Assembly (NCBI GenBank): GCA_964030475.1
Contig: CAXIPT010000005.1
Span: forward strand, 4,134,650-4,198,649
Source: Tethya wilhelma
Taxonomy: Eukaryota > Porifera > Demospongiae > Tethyida > Tethyidae
DNA length: 64,000 nucleotides
Direction: 5' to 3'
Under the pieces are notes generated by a model. It was not told where the DNA came from and ran no database searches. It saw only the letters and a list, made by a program, of their open reading frames with translations. Positions 30,013 through 40,859 of the stretch are shown here, piece by piece. The translations under genes were made by a program, and so were the position numbers. Numbering within the stretch: position 1 is the first letter of the stretch; the number at the start of each line of letters is the position of its first letter.

Positions 30013-30271
30013 CGGTGATTCAGCTAGGTCATTGATCGACTACCTTCAATTTCATTTCTTATATGATTATTGTAAATTACTGTTGCACTTCTTTGCAAGT
30101 CCGACCACTGAATGACTTGATTTTGCAATGAAATTTGAATAATCAGATAATTGTATGATTATTTCCTCTGGACTTGTAATTACTAGAGGAAAATTAATGG
30201 GCTATGAATCCAAAGGAAATAAGTTATGCATGGTGCAGCTGTACGTACAACCTAGTGAATGTAGTTAAATC

Positions 30272-30640
30272 CCGAATGGCCACTTTCAGTGAAATGTGGC
30301 ACTTTATATACACTTTCTGGCAAAATTTCGAAATGGCCACTTTAGCCAAAATCTGGTTCTTTGCACTTTTATATAGCAAAATCTTAAATGGCCACTTCAG
30401 CCAAGTGTGGCATTTTGCATTTTTGTGAGCAAAATCTCACTTTAGCTAATTGTGATACTTTGTATTATGTCTATTGAAATTGTAAATGGCCACTTTCAGC
30501 CATGTGTGACATTTTTTACTTTTTTTGAACTAAATATTAAGTGGCCACTTTCAACCAGGTGGGGCATCTTGCACTGATGTAAAGCTATATATCAAGTGGC
30601 CATCTTCAGCCAGAATGGTGTTTTTAAAAGGCTGCCATGT
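30272..30640. repeat. degenerate tandem repeat, about 6 x 60 bp (GGCCACTTTCAGCCA)
   Basis: Six copies of AATGGCCACTTTCAGCCA followed by GTGTGGCATTTTGCA-type sequence and an AT-rich spacer with CAAAATCT. Units are diverged but their order is constant. It lies downstream of the gene ending at 29619. No coding potential is preserved. Confidence 0.7.
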
Positions 30641-30860
30641 AGAAGTTTGACTTGGCTGGTTTCATTAGAGGCTGCATTTTACACGTTCATGTAGCATTTT
30701 CTCAAATTTCAGTCATGCAGAGCGTGCTTTTTCTCCATTTTGCCTCTTCACTACTTAGAGTTGCTCTTGGCCACTTTCATCCACTCACCATCCATGATCA
30801 CAGATCTGAAATTAAGCTTTCTGTATCATGCCGCAGACCATAGACGTACATGTGCTATCT

Positions 30861-30908
30861 TAGTCTCGCGGGCCAGACTCTTCCCAAAAGGGCTGGCCCG
30901 CGAGACTA
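30861..30908. mobile_element. 48-bp MITE, TAGTCTCG family, exact 9-bp target duplication
   Basis: The hairpin TAGTCTCGCGGGCCAG...CTGGCCCGCGAGACTA has only about 16 bp between its arms. GTGCTATCT occurs exactly at 30852-30860 and 30909-30917. This is the cleanest evidence in the window for the family's 9-bp target duplication. Confidence 0.92.
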
Positions 30909-30917
30909 GTGCTATCT

Positions 30918-31847
30918 ATAGCGATATATTGCGCAATCGATGTACAATACCACGCCTTCGAATTCGATTAATTCGAATATACGGAAAGTGTCAACCGTGT
31001 ACAAACAGAAATTTCATCGTTTACAAGACTATATGTGGGGCTCGCTCAGGCTCGCCCTAATTAGTAGTGGCAGGCTAAAGTGCGGTGCAGCTTAGCTCAC
31101 TGTTAGGACCCTTTACCAGAGTGTTGACCGCTTGAAAAAGTGTACGTCAGATAAAAAATTGCCTATACCGTACGTATGATGATCATAAGGCAGTTTGTGT
31201 ACATACTACTGCACATATGCCAAATCAATGCTCTAAACACACATTGACTCAGTGTCTCTACTAGTTATGACCACTTAAGCTATTATAATCCATATGCATG
31301 GGAGGCCTCCGGGTTTGAGGACACAGCTGATTTTCACAGTATGTCATATCTCAGACTCCCATACAAAAAGTATGGGAAACTTTAATATTTTGTAAGTAAA
31401 TCATTAGCAATACTCTAAATCAACTTAGTGATCCCCACATGATGTTCCTCCGATGATGCTTTTAGTTCTCTTTAATTTGATACCCGCCCATAAATCCTTC
31501 GTACAGCCTGCAGTCTTTGGGCCAAAAAGGAATTAATGCATGTACTGTTTTCTATTGCAGTACTCAGTAATACTATTCATATGTTGTATACTTCACAAAT
31601 GCATGTTGCAAAATTAAATTTCACAATCTATACGTACAAGCTACAAATTGAAAACAAAAAAATATATACAGCCTAGTGTTCAAAAACCAATTCTATTAGC
31701 TACAAAAGCAGCAAAAAAATGTTGCCATGTATTAAAGAACCTCAATCAACTATAATTATAGATTTTGTTTGTATCTAACTACAAAACTAATTAGCCTATA
31801 AAATTATATACAATCCATACTGCTGTTCATCAATGATGGCACTAGTA
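30918..31847. other. non-coding spacer
   Basis: AT-rich, with no recognisable gene or repeat. It includes the 3' flank of the minus-strand cysteine-rich gene. Confidence 0.4.
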
Positions 31848-33710
31848 TCAGCGATGGTCAGCACAGCCCTCTGGCACACAGATACTACCAATGCAATTGC
31901 ATGGGTGCTCATCCAAGTCAGCCTTTTCAGCTTCAATAAGCTTCTCAACACGTTTGAACATAGAGCCAGCATCTGTATCGTAGTAGTATTGTTGTATCCA
32001 AGGCCATGCATGCATTGTACAGTGCAATTATAGTCTGATAGTCCATATTATATATATAATATAGCGGTAGTTTGCAAGAATGCATGCACATGTATACTTA
32101 TAATAATTACACCATGCATGAAGTTTTAAATTATTTTGCTTACCATTCTGACAACCTTTAGGATAACATTGCTCTCCATCCTGTGTGCCAAAACACAAAC
32201 AGTCTGCTTTTTCCTGCTTGGCAGCTTTAAGTCCTATAGTTGCATGTCAGTATATAAACCAGCTTAGTTAACACCAATAAATTATTCATAAATTTTGCAT
32301 ATAACTTATGCATGCATGCATTCATGCCTGAATTATCATGTATACAATATCATATTTTAGTGTTTAGTCTTATAGCTTGTTTGTTTTTTAACTGCATTAT
32401 AGGCATAATGATTCATATAATATACATCCAAAGATCTGCTGCAGTGGGTTGGAATCCGGCCAGCTAGATCTCAAGAGTTTTTGCGATGAATTGTTCATGT
32501 ACATATTTACACAAGTGTTCCATTACTTTATTGATTAGTATAGCTTACCATTCTTACAATCTGGTGGATTGCAAACAATTCCGTCATCAGTCTCCTGACA
32601 CATGCACCAATCATTATCCTGTTTCTCAACTGTATTTAAGATAATTGTTACCATGCAGTAATGAGATAATTTTATGCAATGAACTTTATAGCAGTACTAG
32701 ATTGACTGACCATTGCTGTAGTATGAAGTTGGGCATTCACCTAAATTAGTTGAGTAGCACTTACTGCTTGACCAAGTATCTGCAATTGCCAATTAAGAGC
32801 ATCAGACTATGTACGATAATAATAAATAATTATTATAATGTACATATTACAGGAGTTTATTCAAATTAAAGTGATGTGACCTCAAGCTAACAAATACTAG
32901 CTTCAATTCGATGGGAGGACAAAGATATGTAGTGGAATTAGTGGAAATAAACACAGTATAATAATTATATGGTTGCACATGCAGTTGGGCAAAACTTCCT
33001 TTTTTATGCTATATAGTTATAAAATATTTATATGTCAAATGCCCATGTATATGTGTAAATCTATATAATAGCAGCTCACATCAGCAAGTTCCATGCATGT
33101 ATACATGCAAAAAAGTTATATTTGCCATTGTTATAATTATATAGCGCATAATATAGAGCTAATCAGTGTAACTAGTGACATTGTATAGATGTCATCAGGA
33201 GCACATGCATTCATGCGTGTATAATTGGTTGGCAATGAGAAATTAAGTCACTGGCATATCTTACCTTGGCATACTGTAACAGTGGCTAAGTTGCTATTCC
33301 AACCAGTACTAGATTTGCAGTCTTGACGGAAAGGTGAATTGCAGAATGTCATAGATATTGCTGGTTTAATACAGGGTACAGTGTATGTCTGCGGGGGCCA
33401 GTATTGGTAATAATATGTAACTTTATCTGAAATGAAATAATTATATCACAGTGAAACTTGCAAATAGCCGCATTCATATATAACATCTAGACTGAATTTA
33501 TACAGAAAACTTACATGAGCAGGATTGGAATGAATAACTGGTTCCTTTAAAGACTACTTGAATCGACGCACCAGAGTTGCAGTCAACTTGACCATTGGAT
33601 TGCATACTTGCTTGCAAGCTTGTCTCCTCATGGTGTGATGGCAATGCCTCACCACAATAGATCAAGACCATTATGGTCGTAGTTAACACAAACAGTAGCT
33701 TAGCATCCAT
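31848..33710 (-). CDS. secreted cysteine-rich protein, six exons, all introns phase 1
   Basis: On the minus strand the exons are 33710-33515, 33426-33265, 32779-32711, 32629-32549, 32233-32144 and 31972-31848 (stop 31850-31848). All have GT/AG borders, all joins are phase 1, and the total is 240 codons. Exon 1 starts MDAKLLFVLTTTIMVLIYC, a good signal peptide. Exon 2 holds a Tyr/Pro-rich segment (YYYQYWPPQTYTVPC) with further cysteines. Exons 4, 5 and 6 each encode one related module with spacing C-x-C-x8-9-C-x4-C, shorter in the last: WCMCQETDDGIVCNPPDC, CLCFGTQDGEQCYPKGC and PCNCIGSICVPEGC. A charged helix (EKLIEAEKADLDE) precedes the last module. Symmetrical phase-1 exons are the usual signature of exon duplication in extracellular proteins. 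No known family is recognised. A secreted structural, adhesive or defence peptide precursor is possible, but function is unknown. Confidence 0.75.
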
Positions 33711-34887
33711 TACAAATCTGCTGACTCCTGTGTCACCTACTGAATTGTTCAAGTTCCAAATCCGATTCACTGACACTGAGGTGTTTGGTTCTTACAAAGT
33801 GTTTGCCTGTTGTTGCGGCTTTATCAGCATCAATTGACAAATTGCATTTAGTCTTGTGCTTTTATAACCTAAAAATGTGCACTATGCCAGCAACAGAACT
33901 TGACCCATCTCAGGGCGGTTAAGGCTTGCGCGCGCCCCGACATTGAATTACGTCATACTTTGCTGCCAAATCACTAGGCAACCACCGCATTATCAATGAC
34001 GTCATGTTTAATTTACGATCGCGAGTTGGAAAAAGTCGGCTCTACATTTCAAAAATCAAGACTACGATGTAGTTTTTACTGATTAGGATATGTAGACCTC
34101 GTAGAGTGAGCTACAGAAGTCTAGTCTCTGGGCAAACTTCCGTACGCTAATTTAATATGACGTAATGCCCAAAGTTGGCAAAGGCGACATGGCTTGCAAT
34201 TTTTCTGTACAATTTGATGTGAATTCCGGCCAACACATTTGCAAGAGTTTTAGCAAGCTTTTGAAGCTACGATCGCTAAGTTTAGAATAGTTTTAGGTGA
34301 TTTACCGGAGGGATAAACCCGATTTGGGAACTATAGCTAGCACAGAAGGTGAGTTAAAGTTGCATGAGGTAGGTCTAAAACCATGCCCGGGCAATAAATG
34401 GTTTTTTGCAGCTAAGTTACAAAATACTTACAAATTCAAGAATCCCTCCAATGAAAACTTAGTTAGTACGCTAAAGTTTAGCCTTAACAGCGATACCTGA
34501 AGAAACTTAGATCTTGAAGAATCTAAAACCTAAGGTCACCGTTGAATAGAGCAATCTTTTCTGAGTAAAATGATATAAGACACTTCTACTTTCTGTTTAG
34601 AAATACTCCATACCAATCAATTTCATTGACACGATTTTAAAATTTTTTCTCGGTAATTTCGCTCAAAAAAGTATACGGTATGCGGCACAACCGGAATTTA
34701 TTAATTAATTTTAATATGCGCGGGCACTACAATCATGTAATAACGCGCGTTTACATACAAGAATGCGCCCCAGCGGTATATTTCTCATGCACATAAAATA
34801 AAATATTCTTAGATATACTTCTATTACAATTATAATTGATATTTTTTATTTCACAAACTAGTTACAATTTATTAAAAAAAAAACTTA
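33711..34887. other. non-coding; 5' flank of the cysteine-rich gene
   Basis: No exon was accepted. A short plus-strand frame at 34297-34500 has no recognisable similarity. The promoter of the minus-strand gene should lie just above 33711. Confidence 0.4.
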
Positions 34888-37872
34888 TTATAAAATCTGT
34901 AATTCAGCACCTTTCAAGTCATCTAGTAGAGGAAAAGTAAACATTTCTTCCTCGCCATCATAGACTACACGAAATTGACCAGATTCTTTGTCATAGGACA
35001 AAACAGTTCCCTCGTACCATTTATCTGTGCCATCACAATTGAACAAATGAGTAATTCGTCGGTAAAGCAAAAGTTCAGAATCTTTAAGCACATCTTCAGT
35101 GTTTGGTTTGTTGGACTCCTGACTAGGATCAGTAGGAAACAGTTGACATAAATTTCTAGCCAGTTCTTCAACTGTTAAAGCTTGTCTGTTGTGAGAGAAT
35201 TGGTACAGTTGTTTATCAGCACTTTGCTGACCAAGAACCTTGCGACGGAAATTTAACTGGGCTTTTAGAGCATCTAATTTAGCTTTCTTACTCTTTAAGT
35301 GAGTTAGCTGTTCTTGAACCTGATTACTTGTCATCCATAGTCCATATTTCTGTATTTTTAATGTTAACTCTTCCTTTTCTTTGATCTCTTTTTCTCTTTT
35401 TTTAATTAATTCCTGCTCTTTTTGTCGTAATATACACTTCTAAGCGATTACGTTCTATTTCTTCTTTTCGGGCTTTAAAATTTTGTCGATGAACTTTGGT
35501 AAGTTTACTAGCAGCCTTAAGTAGTCTTTCTTTCTCTTCAGCTGTTTTGGAACGTAGCCATGCTGATGTTTTGTTCTGAGAGAACAAAATAAGAGATTCA
35601 AGTGCAAGGTATGATGAATTAGGTTTCTGAGCCATTAGCCTGTCGAGAATTGCAAAGTCTCTTTCAGGAACAACATTTGTCATTGGAACAGACATGGTTT
35701 CTGCTACCATTGTCGGATCTGTTACGTTGTGATACTCTCCACCTGGCAAATGGTCAGCTAACAACCTCTCTATAGTGAGAGTAAAACTCTTGAATAACAA
35801 CTGCAAAATTTCCTGGACTAAATGATCACACTCTGCTTCCTCAAATAAAAAAACTCATGACCTCATCTTTTGAAGTGGTACTAGTGTGATCAGGATTCAC
35901 TTATCTGTAAAATTGAAACTGACGATGTAGATAAGTACCTCCAAAATGGTCCCGTGACAAGTTTATCAATAATTCCCAGAGCCTTACACCCTGCGATATA
36001 TATAGGAGATTTTAAGTCTTGAAGTACAGCTTGAAGAAGCCGATTAAGAGAACCACCATGGTGGTTACTCAAATAATCGATCATAGATGATTTAAGAAAA
36101 AAGACACCAGCAGCATCATAGAAAATGATATTTAAACCTATTACCAACAAAAGAAGCCAAAGGTACTTTACTGATACCCTGATGTCGTAAGTAGGTACGG
36201 AAGTGTGTCGAGCATCCTGACTGTTGGGAACCACGGTGGTGGAAGGCTTTGCACGCAGTACGGATAAGTGTCTGAGTACCTGAAGACTTTCCACTGCTAG
36301 AAACACCTTCATTTTCTTCAAAAGTTGACTCCCAAACCTTCAAAGTCTCCTCTGCTAATTCAGCTAACCCTACCAAAAAGTGTAGTCCACAGAAAAAATT
36401 GTTCATTCGAGACAGCTGCTCGCGCTCCCCAGCTGTCATTTTTTCCCAATTGGAGACCACTTCTGGCAGGATACTAGCTCTGTAATCAGATAAGATTGTT
36501 GAAAAAAGTTTCTCAGCGGCATGGCGGTCTGACATAGTGTTTTTCAGTTTCAAAATAATCGTTGATGATACGCATGATTCTTCGATTTCCTTTTGAACCA
36601 CATCTAGATCGTCCAGTATTTCTATTAAAGTTTCAAGAGTAGTTTGGGCGGATCCCAAAAATACATGTCTCAGGCCAAGTGAAAACGTTTCATTGACAGT
36701 TGCAACATCAAATGTCGTAAAATGATGGCCATACTTAGTTGTTCCGTCAGATTGTAGAGTGTATGCACCATCATCATTTGATCACAACTCTTCACCTATC
36801 TGAGCCTGGGCTAATGTTAGACATTGAATCATCATGTCACATACAGCAGTACGTTTGGGTAACCTATCTACCTCACGATGAGCTATGTTTGTCAAAACAC
36901 ATTCTATAACTTTCTTAACATTATTAACTCCCACATTCAAAGAGAGTAATTCGTAACAACACGCCTTACGTCGTTGGTGTACTTTCCACCTTCAAATGTC
37001 ACTATTTTCGAAGACAGAATATCTTGAACTTGGTCTTTGAGTTCAAGATTATCAAGTTCTAATTGCTGTATTTCAAGCTGAAGTTCCTTTCGACGTCTCT
37101 CTTCAGAAACAAGAGCACTTGTTAATTCTTCTGATTCACTTGAGGTTTGTGATTTACATTTGGTTTGCCAGTATGTAACTCGATGCCGTAGCCTGTCAAT
37201 CTGTCCTTTTAGATTTTCGATTTGATCTTCTTTTTTCAGCAACTTCTTCTCTAAAGTGTGAATTTGTCTTCTGTCATCTTGGATCTCCTCATTTTGTTTC
37301 TTAATCAATTTGTCTCGTCGCTTTAATTTTTTCATACCATTTCTACGTACAGCATACATTTTCTGACGAGACTCAGTTATCACTGTTTTAAGTCTGTGTT
37401 CATTTTCAGTACATGATGAACAACTTGACTCATCAGATGAATGATCAGTCACTAGCACTTTCCCATGAGATACAAAAACTCGAGGAAGTTTGTATTCATC
37501 ATTGATAAATTCTTCTATGATTTGGTCTTTTTGTTTGGAAGAAGGTAGTTTCTTTAGTTTACTTAATCTAGACATAAGACGAATGGTGCTTTGTCGAACC
37601 GACTTAATTGTTGGAAAATCATTTTTGGGCCAACTATCGGCCATAAGAAAAGCAAGCCATCGCCAATATATGTAATACGTACAAGTAGAATGCCTGTTCA
37701 TGAAATTGTGGAGTTCCAGTACATTTCGATTGGTTAAATTGTTCACTCGCAGTGCTTTAATATCCGATCCATTATCAGAATCATCAACAACAGCTAGGAG
37801 GAGTTCTTGAGAGAGTCCCAGTTTGAAAAGGGAAGGATAAAGGCAATTAAAAGAACCCAAACATTCTGCCAT
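34888..37872 (-). pseudogene. broken long coding region: coiled coil, unknown core, Tudor-like C-terminus
   Basis: Successive minus-strand frames form one protein of roughly 950-1000 residues: 37872-36937, 36936-36116 (with a stop), 36321-35890, 35806-35402 and 35334-34888. The N-part has a Ser/Cys patch then a long K/E/R coiled coil (KKLKRRDKLIKKQNEEIQDD). The middle contains LQSDGTTKYGHHFTTFDVAT, NTMSDRHAAEKLFSTIL, RMNNFFCGLHFLVGLAE, CKAFHHRGSQQSGCSTHF and YDAAGVFFLKSSM. The C-part is another coiled coil followed by DKWYEGTVLSYDKESGQF and VVYDGEEEMF, like a Tudor/Royal-family module. Lesions: a frame change at the TGA near 36938, an in-frame TGA near 36780, a shift near 36130-36150, and breaks near 35890 and 35400. 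It resembles a multicopy protein family I associate with aquatic animal genomes, probably transposon-linked. The name is unknown and the DGTTKYG block might be part of an RNase-H-like core (inference). Confidence 0.6.
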
Positions 37873-38333
37873 CTACAAAGAGGCCATAAGTAAAGTAGAA
37901 TTCATCATTAGGCATACATCAAGAAATTTAAAAAAAATCAAAGCATGTCAAGATACTTTAAGGTAAATGTACATTACTGAGCCATGTGTTTTTCAAACAA
38001 AGAACCCCTTCACACCTCAGTTTGGCCCAGCTACTGGTTTTCTAACAGGCAAATAGCGGTCTTTTAGTAAAAAAACAGCAAAAACAAAGATCACCATGTA
38101 GACAAGCACCCAAACAAACCCTAGAATACTTACCATGGGCTTGAGCCGCTTTCAAACTTTCGCTTCACCACAAGTGCCACATGTTAGTTACTAATTTTGC
38201 GGAGGAAATTTTTTCGCAATTTTGTAATTTTCCGGTATCGCTAACTATAAGGCCGCTTATTGCTATGATCTTCATAGTTGCAGTGGCAAACTTATTTTAG
38301 TGTGGTTTTTCATAATTACTATGATGCCTATTC
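37873..38333. other. non-coding spacer
   Basis: AT-rich sequence upstream of the broken minus-strand gene. No feature seen. Confidence 0.4.
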
Positions 38334-38475
38334 CATAGGCGTAGGAAACAGGGGGGCTCCAGGGGCTGGAGCCCCCCTAGTTTTTTGTGAATTCATCACA
38401 GAGCTGAGCATGCCAGCTAATTTTGTTTTTGAGGAGCCCCCCGGCCCTGGACTAAAATATCTTCCTACGCCTATG
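38334..38475. mobile_element. 142-bp MITE, CATAGGCGTAGGAA ends
   Basis: The ends are CATAGGCGTAGGAA and TTCCTACGCCTATG. Sub-terminal GGGGGGCTCC and GGAGCCCCCC also pair. Flanks TATTC on both sides may be a target duplication. Confidence 0.75.
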
Positions 38476-38935
38476 TATATTCATTAAGCCCTGGCACATT
38501 ATGCTAGCATAATTTTGGGGAAGATAAAAGAAAATAAGAAAAATGGGCAGCTTTCATGGGAAAAATTGGTGAATTTTGCCTTTCATATTACATTATATAT
38601 TATGATACACTACATTCCTACATTGAACCATGCAATTATTTGAATACAACTCAGCTATTATACTCAGAGGACTGCTTGGGCTTAATACAAGAATCCGCAC
38701 TAGAAGATTATGCAGTTATCTGTAATGTTACAGTACAATTATAGTTCTTTTCAAGGGTACTACATTCTTTGATACTCGTTTTCATCATAAATAGGCCTAA
38801 ACAAAAACAAGAAAGCTTTGAAACTTAGTGTATAAATTGATGTACTACAATACGGCCATCTTTATAGGTAGAGTTCAAAGGTCATTATCCACGTGGCATT
38901 ATTATGCGCATGTGCACTTTAGTGTTGAAAAAAGT

Positions 38936-39125
38936 GAATGAACAAGTACTAAGTAAAAGTTTCAAAAAAATAAATACTGTATAGGAATGGGCAGTGCGGT
39001 AAAAAGTATTGGAACAAGGTCTCAGTTTCAAATGTGCCGAAATTGAGACATGCCTTGTTCCAATGCTTTATACTGCACTGCCCATTCCGACACTACTTAT
39101 TTTTTTGAAATTTTTACTACTTGTG
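38936..39125. mobile_element. foldback MITE around AGGAATGGGCAGTGC
   Basis: An inner hairpin (AGGAATGGGCAGTGC...GCACTGCCCATTCC, about 38983-39092) is nested in longer arms containing ACAAGTACTAAGTAAAAGTT and its inverse. A partial copy, one arm only, lies at about 50605-50690. Non-coding. Confidence 0.7.
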
Positions 39126-39162
39126 TAATTGTTAATGGCAGAGATGAAAACAGATGAATAAT

Positions 39163-40735
39163 AGTAAACAGAGGTAAACAGAGGTAAACAGAGGTAAACA
39201 GAGGTAAACCAAGGTAAACAGAGGTAAACGCAGGTAAACAGAGGTAAACACAAGTAAACCAAGGTAAACGGAAGTAAAACAATGTGAACGCAAGTTAACA
39301 GTGGTAAACGCAAGTTAACCAAGGTAAACAGAGGTAAACACAAGTAAATCAAGGTAAACAGAGGTAAAACAAGGTAAACCAAGGTAAACACAGGTAAACA
39401 GAGGTAAACGCAAGTTAACCAAGGTAAACAGAGGTAAATACAAGTAAATCAAGGTAAACAGAGGTAAATGCAGGTAAACGCAAGTAAATAGAGGTAAACA
39501 CAAGTAAACCAAGGTAAACAGAGGTAAAACAAGGTAAACCAAGGTAAACACAGGTAAATAGAGGTAAACCAAGATAAACAGAGGTAAACACAAGGTAAAC
39601 AGAGGTAAATGCAGGTAAACGCAGGTAAACACAGGTAAACAGAGGTAAATGCAGGTAAACCAAGGTAAACAGAGGTAAAACAAGGTAGAGGCAAGTAAAT
39701 AGAGGAAAATGCAGGTAAACCAAGGTAAATAGAGGTAAACGCAGGTAAACAGAGGTAAACACAAGTAAACCGAGGTAAACACAGGTAAACGTAGGTAAAT
39801 ACAGGTAAACAGAGGTAAGCGCAAGTTAACCAAGGTAAACAGAGGTAAAACAAGGTAAACCAAGGTAAACAGAGGTAAATGCAGGTAAACAGAGGTAAAC
39901 GCAAGTTAACCAAGGTAAATAGAGGTAAATGCAGGTAAACGTAAGTAAATAGAGGTAAACATAAGTAAACCAAGAGAGGTAAACTAAGGTTAACCGAGAT
40001 AAAACAAGGTAAACGCAAGTGAACAGAGGTAAAACAAGGTAAATGCAGGTAAACACAGGTAAACAGAGGTAAATGCAGGTAAACCAAGGTAAACAGAGGT
40101 AAAACAAGGTAAACACAGGTAAACACAGGTAAATAGAGGTAAACCAAGATAAACAGAGGTAAACACAAGTAAACCAAAGTATACAGAGGTAAAACAAGGT
40201 AAACAGAGGTAAATGCAGGTAAACGCAAGTAAATAGAGGTAAACACGAGTAAACCAAGGTAAACAGAGGTAAACACAAGTAAACTAAGGTAAACCGAGAT
40301 AAAACAAGGTAAACGCAATTAAATAGAGGTAAACCAAGGTAAACAGAGGTAAACACAAGTAAACACAGGTAAACAGAGGTAAAACAAGGTAAACCAAGGT
40401 AGACAGAGGTAAACAGAGGTAAAACAAGGTAAACCAAGGTAAACAGAGGTAAATGCAGGTAAACCAAGGTAAACAGAGGTAAAACAAGGTAAATGCAAGT
40501 AAATATAGGTAAATGCAACAATGTTTACTTGCATTTACTTTGTTTTACCTGTGTTTACCTGCGTTTACCTCTGTTTATTTTGGTTTACCTGTGTTTACCT
40601 TTGTTTACCTGTGTTTACCTTGGTTTACCTGTGTTTATCTCTGTTTACCTTGGTTTACTTGCATTTAACTGTGTTTACCTTGTTTTACCTCTGTTTACCT
40701 TGGTTTACGTGCACTTACCTGTGCTTACCATTCAG
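39163..40735. repeat. 10-bp minisatellite (nAGGTAAAyn) with a strand flip near 40520
   Basis: About 135 head-to-tail copies of a 10-bp unit, mostly GAGGTAAACA, CAGGTAAACG, AAGGTAAACC and CAAGTAAATA, fill 39163-40519. At about 40520 the orientation reverses, and TTTACCTGTG-type units continue to 40735 with rising decay. The unit contains GTAAACA, the forkhead-factor core, and also AG|GTAAA, a near-consensus 5' splice site. Because the period is 1 modulo 3 and the unit lacks stops on the minus strand, all three minus frames read as repeats of VYLCLPLFTL-type sequence. These long frames are artefacts. Confidence 0.95.
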
Positions 40736-40859
40736 TGTTCACCTGCATGTATTTTGTTCTGTGTTTAGCTATACCTGTGTTTTCTATTGTTTTCCCTTGC
40801 ATTTGTACAATGTCATGTGCCTTTGCAGGGTTTGCTGTATTAACCTAATGTAACTAGTA

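Noticed and set aside
39068..40534. Very long minus-strand frames (up to 289 codons) of VYLCLPLFT-type repeats
   Set aside because: They come from a stop-free 10-bp repeat unit. All three frames read the same peptide in different phase, so they reflect the minisatellite and not a gene.
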